NCBI GenBank assembly: GCA_964554795.1
Contig: CAZKQB010000012.1
Span: forward strand, 7,541 to 71,540
Reading direction: 5' to 3'
Origin: SFHK01 sp964554795
GTDB lineage: Bacteria > Bacillota > Clostridia > Christensenellales > Aristaeellaceae
DNA: 64,000 bases
Shown: positions 25,917 through 35,819 of the stretch, one piece after another
Layout of the letters: every line of letters starts with the position of its first letter
How positions within the stretch are numbered: the first letter of the stretch is position 1
Notes under the pieces: model-generated
What the model was told of the DNA's origin: nothing
Database searches by the model: none
Seen by the model: the letters and a program-made list of their open reading frames with translations, nothing else
Position numbers and translations under genes: made by a program

Positions 25917-27058
25917 TTCGGAACGTAGCGATTCTGGGTGCGACCGGCTCCATCGGCACGCAAACGCTAGACATCCTTGCGCGCTACCCCGACCGCTTCT
26001 CTGTCTGCTGTCTCTGCGCGCGTTCCGACGCCGACGGACTTTTTCGGCTGGCGCGAAGCTTCCACCCCCGCACCTGCGGGCTGGTCGTTGAGCCGAAGGA
26101 AATTCCTGCTGATTTGCGTGGAATTGAATGGTTCTTCGGCGAGGACTCCGCGTCCCGAGCACTCGCAGCCTCCGACGCGGACGACGCGCTGTGCGCCGTG
26201 GTTGGCATTGCAGGCCTAGACGCCGTGCTGACAGCGCTGGACAGCTGTGAGCGCGTGCTGCTGGCAAACAAGGAGGCTCTGGTCACCGGCGGACATCTGG
26301 TAACGGAAAAGGCAAGGCGGCTGAACCGCGCGCTGCTGCCCGTAGACAGCGAGCACAGCGCCATTTATCAATGTCTGCAGGCAGCGCGCGGCAACGTGCC
26401 GTCTCGGCTGATTCTGACCTGCTCCGGCGGCGCGCTGCGCGAATTCCCGTGTAACCGGCTGGCTGACGCGACGGTGAGCGACGTTTTGAAGCATCCCACA
26501 TGGCGCATGGGCAGCAAGATCACGGTGGACTGCGCTACGCTGATGAACAAGGGACTGGAGGTCATCGAGGCCTACCACCTGTTCGGTCTTCCGGAAGAGA
26601 AAATCGAGGTCGTCATTCACCCACAGAGCATCATACACTCCATGGTGGAGTTTGGGGATGGCGCGGTGCTGGCGCAACTGGGCGCGCCCGACATGCGCGT
26701 ACCCATCGGCTACGCGCTGGGCGAGCCCGACCGGCTGCCCTTCGGCGGCGAACGACTGGACTTCACGCGCATGGGCACGCTGACCTTCGCGTCTCCGGAT
26801 ACGCAGCGTTTTCCCTGCCTATCCTACGCCCGCGAAGCGCTGCGACTCGGCGGCAGTGCTCCGGTCGTGCTGAACGGTGCCAATGAAGAGGCCGTGGCTG
26901 CGTTCCTGCGGGGCGAGGCAAAATTCGGGCAAATTCCGCTCATTGTGCGGTATGTGCTCGATCATGCGGAACAAAAAACCGTTTCGTGCGCCCAAGAGGT
27001 ATACGAGGCGGATGCGCGCGCCCGTGCGCTCGCGCGCACATGTCTTACGCATTTGTAA
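25913..27058 (+). CDS. dxr: 1-deoxy-D-xylulose 5-phosphate reductoisomerase
   Basis: The 381-residue enzyme is the second step of the MEP isoprenoid pathway, converting DXP to MEP with NADPH. The Rossmann start ILGATGSIGTQTLDI, LLANKEALVTGG, the substrate region LPVDSEHSAIYQCL, CSGGALR and HPTWRMGSKITVDCATLMNKG are all intact, as is the EAYHLFGLPEEKIEVVIHPQ segment. It supplies precursors for the UppS product made by the gene upstream. It is joined to uppS by ATGA, with 12 bp to rseP. Confidence 0.97.
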   Translation: MIRNVAILGATGSIGTQTLDILARYPDRFSVCCLCARSDADGLFRLARSFHPRTCGLVVEPKEIPADLRGIEWFFGEDSASRALAASDADDALCAVVGIAGLDAVLTALDSCERVLLANKEALVTGGHLVTEKARRLNRALLPVDSEHSAIYQCLQAARGNVPSRLILTCSGGALREFPCNRLADATVSDVLKHPTWRMGSKITVDCATLMNKGLEVIEAYHLFGLPEEKIEVVIHPQSIIHSMVEFGDGAVLAQLGAPDMRVPIGYALGEPDRLPFGGERLDFTRMGTLTFASPDTQRFPCLSYAREALRLGGSAPVVLNGANEEAVAAFLRGEAKFGQIPLIVRYVLDHAEQKTVSCAQEVYEADARARALARTCLTHL

Positions 27059-27070
27059 TCGGAGGCGTTC

Positions 27071-28174
27071 ATGATCAATCTGCTTTATATCCTGCTGGCA
27101 CTGGTGCTGCTGGGCGTCATCGTCACCTTTCACGAGTTCGGGCACTATCTTATCGGCCGTGCCTGCGGCATCGGCGTCATCGAGTTCTCCGTGGGCATGG
27201 GGCCAAAGCTCTTCGGCTGGGAACGCAAGGGTACCAAATATTCGCTCCGGCTTTTGCCGCTGGGCGGCTATTGCAGCTTTGTCGGCGAGGACGAAAACTC
27301 AGCTGACCCGCGCGCAATGAACAATCAGCCCGTCTGGAAGCGTATTCTGACGGTGCTGGCCGGCCCTGCATTCAACCTGCTGCTGGCCGTGGTTGTCGCA
27401 ACCGGCCTGATCGCGGGGGGCGTCATTGTGAATCCCTTTGAAATCGACAGCCAGCCGGTTCTGATGTCCGTCGTGGAAAGCTCTGCTGCGGCGGAGGCAG
27501 GACTTCTGCCCGGCGACACGATCACCTCGATTGACGGCGAGGCCATCTCCTGCGACGGCGACGGTATGGAGCGCGCGCGGGAAATCATCGGCGCAACTCC
27601 TGCCGGAGAAACGCTTGTGCTGACCGTGAAACGCGGCGAGGAAACGTTTGAAGCAGCTCTTTCTCCCCGGTATTCCGAGGCAGATGGGCGCGCGCTGATC
27701 GGCGTCTCGTTCCAGTCGTTCTACCGCCCCTATGACCTGAACGTGTTCGAAGCAATTCCAGAGGCCTTCCGGCTGACCGGGCGCGTGGTCGTGGAAACGG
27801 TGAAATTTTTGAAGAACCTGCTGGTCGGCTTGTTTACCGGGCAGGGCGTACAGGACGGCGCGGTGCAGGGCGTGGTCGGCATCGTATCTACCGTATCGGA
27901 CGACATGAAGGTCGGCTTCGGCATGACGTTTGTGGATGGCCTGTACTCAATTTTCTACTGGTTGATGATCATTTCGATGAATCTCGGCATCATGAATCTG
28001 CTTCCGCTGCCTGCGCTGGACGGCGGCCGGCTGGTCTTCCTGGTGATCGAGGGACTGCGGGGCAAGCCGCTTAACCGCGAACGCGAGGGGCTTGTGCATC
28101 TGATCGGCTTCGCACTTTTAATCATGCTTGCCATTTTTATCACCTATAAAGACATTGTTGCGCTTGTTCATTAA
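27071..28174 (+). CDS. rseP: RseP-type intramembrane zinc metalloprotease (M50B)
   Basis: This 367-residue site-2 protease has the zinc motif HEFGH at residues 21-25 in the first membrane helix, a PDZ domain (about 130-205, with ESSAAAEAGLLPGDTITSIDG) and the third zinc ligand in NLLPLPALDGGRL near residue 315. It has four membrane segments. Relatives cleave membrane-bound anti-sigma factors and leftover signal peptides. It sits at the canonical place between dxr and ispG. GGAGG precedes the ATG. Confidence 0.95.
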   Translation: MINLLYILLALVLLGVIVTFHEFGHYLIGRACGIGVIEFSVGMGPKLFGWERKGTKYSLRLLPLGGYCSFVGEDENSADPRAMNNQPVWKRILTVLAGPAFNLLLAVVVATGLIAGGVIVNPFEIDSQPVLMSVVESSAAAEAGLLPGDTITSIDGEAISCDGDGMERAREIIGATPAGETLVLTVKRGEETFEAALSPRYSEADGRALIGVSFQSFYRPYDLNVFEAIPEAFRLTGRVVVETVKFLKNLLVGLFTGQGVQDGAVQGVVGIVSTVSDDMKVGFGMTFVDGLYSIFYWLMIISMNLGIMNLLPLPALDGGRLVFLVIEGLRGKPLNREREGLVHLIGFALLIMLAIFITYKDIVALVH

Positions 28175-28191
28175 AGAAAGAAGGATTGCAA

Positions 28192-28974
28192 ATGCTTACC
28201 GAGCATCTTCACGCGCACACGTGGCGCTGTCACCATGCCACCGGAACCGAGAGAGAATACGTAGAGGAAGCCATCAAAAAGGGAATGAAGCGCTTTGGCT
28301 TTTCGGATCATGCGCCCTATGTCTTCGAAGGCGACTATTATTCCAGCTTCCGCATGACTCCCGAGCAGTTGGAGGACTACGTTCGAACCGTTCTTGACCT
28401 GCGCGATGAATACAAAGACGACATTGAACTGCACTTAGGGCTGGAGGCGGAGTATTATCCACGCTTCTTCGAGAGCTTCCTGCGGCTGATTGAGCCGTAT
28501 CCCATCGAATACCTGCTGATGGGACAGCATTTTCTGCACAACGAGATGGATTTGAAGCTGCACAGCACCATGACCACGGCCGACGAATCGATGCTTGCAC
28601 TCTTAGTCGATCAAATCAGCGAGGGTCTGCGCACCGGCAAATTCGCTTACGTCGCACACCCGGATCTGATGAGATTTGTCGGGCCGGACGACGTGTATGA
28701 AAAGCATATGCGTAGGCTGTGCGAAAACGCGCGAGCAGAGGGCGTGCCGCTGGAAATCAACCTGCTTGGCATTCGGACGCACCGCGCCTATCCGCGCGAG
28801 CGCTTCTGGAAGCTGGTTGGCGAGGTAGGCAACGACGTGGTGTTGGGCGGCGACTCGCATGCAGTATGCGACGTGGTTGACAACGCATCCGAAGCCGTGG
28901 CTATGGACTGGGTTGAAAAATACCATCTGAACTGGCACCCGGCGTCGTGGGCGCTGAACAAAAAGAGGCTTTAA
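28192..28974 (+). CDS. PHP-domain phosphatase (HisK-type histidinol-phosphatase family)
   Basis: The 260-residue PHP protein carries the metal-binding HLHAHTWRCHH near the start (residues 5-15), GFSDHAPYVF, EAEYYP, VAHPDLMRF and GGDSHAVCDV, matching the HisJ/HisK family. It may dephosphorylate histidinol phosphate, but no his genes are nearby and PHP proteins have many substrates. The ATG at 28192 has AAGGA 6 bp upstream; a TTG six bases earlier has none. It is inserted between rseP and ispG, where clusters of this kind usually have no PHP gene. Confidence 0.8.
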   Translation: MLTEHLHAHTWRCHHATGTEREYVEEAIKKGMKRFGFSDHAPYVFEGDYYSSFRMTPEQLEDYVRTVLDLRDEYKDDIELHLGLEAEYYPRFFESFLRLIEPYPIEYLLMGQHFLHNEMDLKLHSTMTTADESMLALLVDQISEGLRTGKFAYVAHPDLMRFVGPDDVYEKHMRRLCENARAEGVPLEINLLGIRTHRAYPRERFWKLVGEVGNDVVLGGDSHAVCDVVDNASEAVAMDWVEKYHLNWHPASWALNKKRL

Positions 28975-28985
28975 GGAGCGCAGAC

Positions 28986-30029
28986 ATGACGAAGCAGGTA
29001 AGGGTTGGCGGTGTTGCCATCGGCGGCGGCGCGCGCGTGACGATTCAGAGCATGACCAATACCGACACGCGCAACGTTTCGGCTACGCTCCGGCAGATTC
29101 GCGCGCTGGCAGAAGCGGGCTGCGACCTCGTGCGCGTAAGCGTGTACGACGAGGCCTGTGCCCGCGCCGTGCGCGAGCTGGTGGATGGAAGCCCCGTTCC
29201 GCTGGTGGCAGACATCCATTTCGATCACCGGCTCGCAATTCTATCCCTTGAAAACGGAATTCATAAGCTGCGCATCAATCCCGGCAACATCGGCGGCGAG
29301 TCGAACGTCAAAGAGCTGGCAGACGCGCTGAAGGCGCGCCGCGTACCGGTTCGCATCGGCGTAAACAGCGGCTCAGTGGAAAAGGATATTCTGCGCAAAT
29401 ATGGCGGTCCCACACCGCAGGGTATGGTGGAAAGCGCGCTGGGGCATGCGCGGCTACTGGAAAAATACGGCTTTGACGAGCTCGTGCTGTCAATTAAGGC
29501 ATCGAACGCACGGGCGACGGTGGAAGCGAACCGGCTGGCCTCGAAAGCCTGCGAATATCCGCTGCACATCGGCGTGACTGAAGCCGGGTCTCCTGGCATG
29601 GGCACGCTCAAATCCGCCGTAGGCATCGGCGCGTTGCTGATGGACGGCATCGGCGACACAGTGCGTGTATCCCTGTCCGGCGACCCTGTAAACGAGGTAT
29701 ATGCCGCGAAGGAAATTCTGAAGGCCGCCGGCGTTCGAAACGAGGGCGTTGACATTATCTCCTGCCCTACCTGCGGACGGACACAGATTCCCGTGGCAGA
29801 AATCGCCGAAAAAGTTCGTCTGGCCACACTGAATCTTCGCATTCCGCTAAAGGTTGCAGTGATGGGCTGTATTGTGAACGGCCCGGGCGAAGCGCGCGAG
29901 GCCGACATTGGCATTGCCGGCGGCAAGGACGGCGGCGCATTGTTTGTAAAAGGCGAGAAAACACGTGCTGTGCGCGGCGATCTGGCCGAAATTCTGATTC
30001 ACGAAATCAACGAAAGGTACGGAAAATAA
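28986..30029 (+). CDS. ispG: 4-hydroxy-3-methylbut-2-enyl diphosphate synthase
   Basis: The 347-residue GcpE/IspG is the penultimate MEP-pathway enzyme with a [4Fe-4S] cluster. It starts with the typical VRVGGVAIGGGARVTIQSMT, has GVNSGSVEKDIL and the cluster cysteines in CPTCGRTQ and GCIVNGPGEAREADIG. AAGGAG supports the ATG at 28986, although the frame is open back to 28947. It is 11 bp after the PHP gene and abuts polC, whose ATG follows the stop directly. Confidence 0.97.
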   Translation: MTKQVRVGGVAIGGGARVTIQSMTNTDTRNVSATLRQIRALAEAGCDLVRVSVYDEACARAVRELVDGSPVPLVADIHFDHRLAILSLENGIHKLRINPGNIGGESNVKELADALKARRVPVRIGVNSGSVEKDILRKYGGPTPQGMVESALGHARLLEKYGFDELVLSIKASNARATVEANRLASKACEYPLHIGVTEAGSPGMGTLKSAVGIGALLMDGIGDTVRVSLSGDPVNEVYAAKEILKAAGVRNEGVDIISCPTCGRTQIPVAEIAEKVRLATLNLRIPLKVAVMGCIVNGPGEAREADIGIAGGKDGGALFVKGEKTRAVRGDLAEILIHEINERYGK

Positions 30030-33000
30030 ATGAGCGAAGCCTGGACGCAGCTTTTGCGCGACATAGACAACGGTCTGACTCGCGCCATCGATTTGGAACG
30101 CGTAACGATTTCCCGCTCTACCGGGAACATGCACGCGTATTTCACCTCGTCCAGGCTACTCACGTCCCGCGAGCGCAGAATTGTGGAAAAGGCCATGAAA
30201 GCCGGCTTTCCAAAGGCGGAGCTTACGCTGAGCGTGCGCTACCCGTCTCTGCGCGAAAAGGCGCTGGCTGACATAAACGCCTACAAGGGCGCGGTAATCG
30301 AGCTGGTAACGGCAGAAAGCCCCGCCTCCATGCCCTATCTCACCTGGTCAGACGGCGTATGGAAGTTTGACGGCGAACAGCTGACCGTCAACGTGAACGC
30401 GAAGGAGGGCGCGGAATTTCTGCGCATTCGCGGCGTCGATCTGATGATTGCGCGTTTTCTGAAGGAGCTTTTCGACATTGAAACGCGCGTTACCATCGCC
30501 GTAACAGGCAGCGAGGCCGAGCGTATTCGCCGCATTTCCGAAAAGCGACGCGAGGAGGAAGCACTCATGGCGCGCGCAACGCGGGAAATGTCCAACCAGC
30601 ACGAGGTTGAAGAGCCCGCGCCGAGTCTGGCCGTGCGCGGACAGCCGTTTACAGACCCGATCATCTCTATGAGCGAGCTGACGGAGGATGCCGGGCGAGT
30701 TGCGCTGATGGGCGAAGTGGTCAAGGTGGAAATGAAGGACACCCGGAACACCGAAAGCAAAATTCTGCTTTTCACGCTCACAGACTATGACGGCAGCGTG
30801 GAATGCAAAGCGTTCCTGTCGCCCAAGCGCGGAAAAAGCGGCGTATCGCTGGAAAAGCAGATCGAGGGTGCAAAGGAATACGTCAAGGAGGGCAAGTGGC
30901 TTAAGATTCGCGGCGTATACAAATACGATGACTTCAGCCGAAAGTTCATGCTCATTGCCGACGATATCCTGCCGGCCGCCAAGCCCATTCGCCGCGACCA
31001 CGCAAAGGAAAAGCGCGTGGAGCTGCACCTGCACACCCAGATGAGCGCCATGGATGCGTGCGCCTCCCCCACCGATCTCATCAAGCAGGCAGCCGAATGG
31101 GGGCACCCTGCCATTGCAATCACCGATCACGGCGTGGTGCAGGCATTCCCGGAAGCGTTCTCCGCTGCCAAGAAGGCGGGAATCAAGCTGATTCCCGGCT
31201 GCGAGGGCTATCTGATCGACGACTTCCCGGAGATCGTACAAAAGGCCGACGGCCGCAGACTGAGCGAAACGAAGTTCGTAGTTGTGGACGTAGAGACGAC
31301 GGGGCTGAATACCGCTGAGGACAAGATCACCGAAATCGGCGCGGTTCGCATCGAAAACGGCGAAGAGGTAGACAGGTTCTCGAAGTTGATCGACCCAGAG
31401 CGCGTCATTCCCGAAAAGGTGACGGAGCTGACCGGCATTACCGCCGCCATGCTGCGCGGGCAGCCGACGATCGAGCAGGTCATCGGCGATTTCGCGCGGT
31501 TCTGCGAGGGCTGCGTACTCGTTGCGCACAACGCGTCGTTTGACATGTCGTTCTTCCGGCGCGCGTTCCGCGACGCAAATCTTCCCTTTGATTATCCGAT
31601 CCTGGATACGCTGGCACTCACGCGCAACTTCTACAAGGGACAGAAAAGCCACAAGCTGGGCGCGCTGTGCAAATTTTTGGGCATTTCGCTGACAAACGCA
31701 CACCGTGCCGTGCATGATGCGCGCGCCACCGGCGAGGTGCTAGTAAAAACCCTGAACGCAATGCGCGAAACCAAGCCGCTGGAACGGCTTGAGCAGCTGA
31801 ACGGCTGGTTCGAGACGGATGCAGGCGGTGAAAGCCGGCACATCATCCTGCTGGCCACGTCGCGCGACGGCATGACAAACCTGAACCGCATGATTTCCGA
31901 CGCGCATCTGAAGTATTTCCATCGCACGCCGCGCATGCCGCGCGGTCTCATTCAGAAGTGGCGCAAGGATATTATCGTAGGCAGTGCCTGCGAGGCGGGC
32001 GAGCTGTACCGCGCCATCGTAGCCGGAAAGAGCGAAGCGGAGATCGAAAAAATCGCCGCATTTTACGATTATCTCGAAATTCAGCCGCTTGGCAACAACG
32101 AATTCATGGTGCGCGAGGGCATCGTGAAGGACGAGGAAGTGCTGAAGGACATCAACCGGTTCATCGTCCGTCTGGGTAAAAAGCTGGGTAAGCCCGTCGT
32201 CGCGACCGGAGACGTGCACTTTAAGGAGCCGAAGGACGCCATTTACCGCGCCATTTTGATGGACACCAAGGGCTTTGAGGACTGTGACCATCAGCCGCCG
32301 CTTTACTTCCGCACCACCGATGAAATGTTGAAGGAATTCGCCTATTTGGGCGAAGAGGATGCATACGACGTGGTTGTTAGAGCGCCGAACGAAATCGCTG
32401 CCCGCGTCGAGCACATTCCCGACCTGTTCATGAAGGCACCCGACGGCGGCGACACGTTTCAGCCGTTTTGGGAAGATGCGGAGCAGAATCTGCGCGAGCT
32501 GTGCGACAACCGCGCGCATGAGATCTTTGGCAACGAAATTCCGGAGATCGTGCGCGCCCGGCTGGACAAGGAGCTGGGATCCATTTGCGGCTACGGCTTC
32601 TCGACGCTGTACATGATCGCCGTTAAGCTGGTCAAAAAATCGCTTTCGGACGGCTACATCGTCGGCTCGCGCGGTTCGGTCGGCTCGTCGTTTGTGGCGA
32701 AGATGGCCGGCATTACCGAGGTAGACGCGCTGCCGCCCTATTACGTGTGTCCCAAATGCAAGCACTACGAGTTCGATGTGCCCAAGCAGTACACCTGCGG
32801 ACTCGACCTTCCGCCCAAGGACTGCCCCGTGTGCGGCGCGCGCATGGATAAGGACGGCTTCAACATCCCCTTCGAGGTCTTCCTGGGTTTCAAGGGAGAT
32901 AAGGTTCCGGATATCGACCTGAACTTCTCCGGCGTATATCAGCCTCGCGCCCACAACTATGTGAAGGAGCTATTCGGCGCAGAAAACGTGTTCCGTGCGG

Positions 33001-34373
33001 GGACAATGGGTACGGTTGCAGAGAAGACGGCGTTTGGCTACGTGCTGAAATATGCAGAGAAGCGCGGGTTAAACTATTCCAACGCCGAAAAGGAGCGTCT
33101 GGCCAAGGGAATCACCGGCGTTAAGCGCACCACCGGCCAGCACCCGGCCGGCATGGTCGTTTTGCCGAAGAACTATGAGATTTACCAGTTCACGGCCATT
33201 CAGCATCCTGCGGACGACGTAAACAGCGAAACCGTTACCACGCACTACGACTTTACGTCAATGCACGACGTGCTCGTAAAGCTGGATATTCTGGGACACG
33301 ATGATCCCACGATGCTGCGCAATCTTCAGGATCTTACCGGCATTAAGCCGCAGGCCGTGCCATTGAACGACGCGGAGGTATTCGCAAACATCCTCTCGCT
33401 GTTCTCAAGCCCCAAGGCGTTGGGCCTGACTGAAGAACAGCTGGGCGTATCCACCGGTACGCTGGGCGTGCCTGAATTCGGCACAAGGTTCGTGCGCGGC
33501 ATGCTCACTGAAACCAAGCCCACCACAATGGAGGAGCTGATTCGAATTTCCGGTCTTTCCCACGGCACAGCCGTGTGGCTGGGCAATATTCAGGACATCC
33601 TGAAGGCCGGGCAAACCGACCTGAAGCACGCCATCTGTACGCGCGACGATATCATGAACCAGCTGATGGACTATGGTGTTCCGCCAAAAATGGCGTTTAC
33701 CATCATGGAATTCGTGCGCAAGGGCAAGGCCGCAGCCGGTAAGGGCGGTGACCTGAAGCCTGAAATGCTGGAGGCCATGCAGGCAGCGAATGTGCCTGAC
33801 TGGTTTATCGGTGCATGCCGCAAAATCGAGTACATGTTCCCGAAGGCGCATGCGGTTGCGTATGTCACGATGGCGCTGCGCATCGCGTATTTCAAGATAT
33901 ACTATCCGGGCGCGTACTATGCCTGCTTCCTGTGGCGCAATGCCGAGGATTTCAACGGCGCCACGATGGTCTGCGGCGAGAACCAGATTCGCGGCCGAAT
34001 GGCGGAAATTGACGGCATGGAGAAGGATGAAAAGGAAAAAAGCGAGGGAGAATACTCGCTGCTTGAAACGCTGCTGGAAATGAATCTGCGCGGCATTTCC
34101 CTCCTGCCGGTCGATCTGTACAAAAGCGACGCGGAAAAATTCCTACTGGTAGACGACACGCACATTCTTCCGCCGCTGTCATCTCTGCCCGGACTGGGGC
34201 TGAGTGCGGCGATCAATCTGGTGAACGTGCGCGAGGGCGGGCCGTTTATTTCCCGCGAAGACATGATTCGCCGAAAAGTGGGAAAGTCCGTTGTGGATAC
34301 GCTGGCAGCGGCGGGATGCATCAACGACATCCCCGAAAGCAGTCAGGTAAGCCTTTTCGAGCTTTGCATGTGA
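30030..34373 (+). CDS. polC: DNA polymerase III alpha subunit, PolC type
   Basis: The 1447-residue protein is the Gram-positive replicative polymerase with built-in proofreading. In order: an N-terminal domain, an OB fold (about 215-320), PHP halves around RVELHLHTQMSAMDACAS (about 330), an exonuclease inserted at about 413-580 with VVDVETTGLN and HRAVHDARATGEV, a zinc knuckle with two CxxC pairs (about 907-935), active-site PDIDLNFSG (about 960) and a helix-hairpin-helix end. No domain is missing. It starts directly after the ispG stop. Confidence 0.98.
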   Translation: MSEAWTQLLRDIDNGLTRAIDLERVTISRSTGNMHAYFTSSRLLTSRERRIVEKAMKAGFPKAELTLSVRYPSLREKALADINAYKGAVIELVTAESPASMPYLTWSDGVWKFDGEQLTVNVNAKEGAEFLRIRGVDLMIARFLKELFDIETRVTIAVTGSEAERIRRISEKRREEEALMARATREMSNQHEVEEPAPSLAVRGQPFTDPIISMSELTEDAGRVALMGEVVKVEMKDTRNTESKILLFTLTDYDGSVECKAFLSPKRGKSGVSLEKQIEGAKEYVKEGKWLKIRGVYKYDDFSRKFMLIADDILPAAKPIRRDHAKEKRVELHLHTQMSAMDACASPTDLIKQAAEWGHPAIAITDHGVVQAFPEAFSAAKKAGIKLIPGCEGYLIDDFPEIVQKADGRRLSETKFVVVDVETTGLNTAEDKITEIGAVRIENGEEVDRFSKLIDPERVIPEKVTELTGITAAMLRGQPTIEQVIGDFARFCEGCVLVAHNASFDMSFFRRAFRDANLPFDYPILDTLALTRNFYKGQKSHKLGALCKFLGISLTNAHRAVHDARATGEVLVKTLNAMRETKPLERLEQLNGWFETDAGGESRHIILLATSRDGMTNLNRMISDAHLKYFHRTPRMPRGLIQKWRKDIIVGSACEAGELYRAIVAGKSEAEIEKIAAFYDYLEIQPLGNNEFMVREGIVKDEEVLKDINRFIVRLGKKLGKPVVATGDVHFKEPKDAIYRAILMDTKGFEDCDHQPPLYFRTTDEMLKEFAYLGEEDAYDVVVRAPNEIAARVEHIPDLFMKAPDGGDTFQPFWEDAEQNLRELCDNRAHEIFGNEIPEIVRARLDKELGSICGYGFSTLYMIAVKLVKKSLSDGYIVGSRGSVGSSFVAKMAGITEVDALPPYYVCPKCKHYEFDVPKQYTCGLDLPPKDCPVCGARMDKDGFNIPFEVFLGFKGDKVPDIDLNFSGVYQPRAHNYVKELFGAENVFRAGTMGTVAEKTAFGYVLKYAEKRGLNYSNAEKERLAKGITGVKRTTGQHPAGMVVLPKNYEIYQFTAIQHPADDVNSETVTTHYDFTSMHDVLVKLDILGHDDPTMLRNLQDLTGIKPQAVPLNDAEVFANILSLFSSPKALGLTEEQLGVSTGTLGVPEFGTRFVRGMLTETKPTTMEELIRISGLSHGTAVWLGNIQDILKAGQTDLKHAICTRDDIMNQLMDYGVPPKMAFTIMEFVRKGKAAAGKGGDLKPEMLEAMQAANVPDWFIGACRKIEYMFPKAHAVAYVTMALRIAYFKIYYPGAYYACFLWRNAEDFNGATMVCGENQIRGRMAEIDGMEKDEKEKSEGEYSLLETLLEMNLRGISLLPVDLYKSDAEKFLLVDDTHILPPLSSLPGLGLSAAINLVNVREGGPFISREDMIRRKVGKSVVDTLAAAGCINDIPESSQVSLFELCM

Positions 34374-34383
34374 GGTGAGACGG

Positions 34384-35676
34384 ATGAAAAAGCTGACGTG
34401 CGTGCTTGCAGTTCTTCTGCTTGCAAGCCTGTGTTGTGCTTCGGCGCTCGCCGCCATTCCGGTGAACGCAAACGTCGCAGCGCTGATTGGCGAGGACGGC
34501 TCGGTGATTATCGAACCCGGCAAATACGAGCAGTTCATTGACTTTGGCATGCCCGGCCTGTTTGCCGCGCAGTCGCCGGACGGCGGATTCATAATCGTGG
34601 ATGAAACCGGCGCGCTTCGGAGCGACGCTTCCTACGATTATCTGGAAAACGTGAACAACGCAATTCTCTATGCCCGCGGCGAAAAGTATGGCGTGCTGGA
34701 CGCAGAGCTGAACGAGCTTGTTCCCTGCGAATACACGTGGCTTGTGTCCAACGGCGAGGGCGGCTTCCTGGCGCTGCGCACCGACGTCTGGGACGACAGT
34801 CCCGATGGCGTGTACCTGATCGACGCAAGCGGCTATGTATCCCCCACCGGCGTAAAGGTCGCTTCAATCCTGTGGCCATTCTCAGGCGGTATGTCACAGG
34901 CGCTGTCCATTGACAATGGCCGCTACGGCTATCTGAATGCCGACGGGCAATGGCAGCTTCAGCCCCAGTACGCCTACGCCGACCAATTCAAAAATGGGCT
35001 GGCCGTAGCCACGCTGGACAGCGGCAGCGGCATGATCGACACGCGCGGCAACTGGCGCATCATGCCAAAGTACGATTTCATTGACCGGCCTGCAGAGCCA
35101 GATGGCCTGATCGTCGCCGTGAAGTACAACGAGCTGATCGACGTGTTCCGCGCCAGCGACCAGTCGTATCTGTACACGCTAACGTGTGACACGGAGGGTG
35201 CTTACACGGCGCTGAGCGGAAAAATCCTGCTTGTGTTCTCTGCAGACAGCGTGCGCGCCGTAAACGATACTGGGAAAACCATCGTCGAGGTGCCCGCCAG
35301 CGGCTCCATTGTGTCGGCAAGCGATAATCGCCTGTTCGTTTACCCGGATGAATGGGGTGTAAAGAGCGCGTACCTGGCCGACGTTGACGGAAAACCGGTA
35401 TCCGAGACGTATCAGGATTTCGGTCTGTTCGCCACGGTGGACGGCAGAGAGTATTTCACCGTGAACGCATTCGATACTGAGCAAACGGATGACGGCATGA
35501 TTTGGCTCAGCGACACCATGCGCTGTGGCCTGATCGACGAGGACGGCCACGAGATTCTTCCTATAGTTTACACCGAGCTTTCGTCTCCCTCGCCGGGTTA
35601 TATTCAGGCACGCGACGAGGCAGGCGTTCATTTGCTCCAAATGGACGGCACGGAAATCTGGTCGTATACGGAATAG
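34384..35676 (+). CDS. Secreted WG-repeat (KWG) protein
   Basis: The 430-residue exported protein has a signal peptide (KKLTCVLAVLLLASLCCASALA) and a chain of WG-type repeats such as GRYGYLNADGQWQLQPQYAYA, SGMIDTRGNWRIMPKYDF and MRCGLIDEDGHEILPIVYTE. Such repeats form beta structures of unknown role. The ATG at 34384 follows GAGGTGA; a GTG at 34375 is a weaker start. It lies 10 bp after polC and is closed by a strong terminator, so it ends the frr-polC unit. Confidence 0.82.
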   Translation: MKKLTCVLAVLLLASLCCASALAAIPVNANVAALIGEDGSVIIEPGKYEQFIDFGMPGLFAAQSPDGGFIIVDETGALRSDASYDYLENVNNAILYARGEKYGVLDAELNELVPCEYTWLVSNGEGGFLALRTDVWDDSPDGVYLIDASGYVSPTGVKVASILWPFSGGMSQALSIDNGRYGYLNADGQWQLQPQYAYADQFKNGLAVATLDSGSGMIDTRGNWRIMPKYDFIDRPAEPDGLIVAVKYNELIDVFRASDQSYLYTLTCDTEGAYTALSGKILLVFSADSVRAVNDTGKTIVEVPASGSIVSASDNRLFVYPDEWGVKSAYLADVDGKPVSETYQDFGLFATVDGREYFTVNAFDTEQTDDGMIWLSDTMRCGLIDEDGHEILPIVYTELSSPSPGYIQARDEAGVHLLQMDGTEIWSYTE

Positions 35677-35688
35677 GCTCAAAAGCAG

Positions 35689-35736
35689 CGCCCGCTCCGC
35701 GCGTAATTCGTTTGCGCGCGGAGCGGGCGTTTTTTT
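35689..35736 (+). terminator. Rho-independent terminator after the WG-repeat gene
   Basis: Arms CGCCCGCTCCGCGCG and GCGCGGAGCGGGCG around a short loop, followed by seven T. It marks the end of the frr-polC transcription unit. Confidence 0.93.
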
Positions 35737-35819
35737 CTTCAGACAAGCCCGAGCATACCGGATACAAATAAAGAAATCCAGCGATCGACATGCTTCGGGC
35801 TGTGGAAGAGACACTGTCT

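Noticed and set aside
31740..32954. 404-codon open frame on the minus strand inside polC
   Set aside because: It lies fully antisense to a complete polymerase gene, has no family motifs and no ribosome binding site; GC-rich codon bias produces such shadows.
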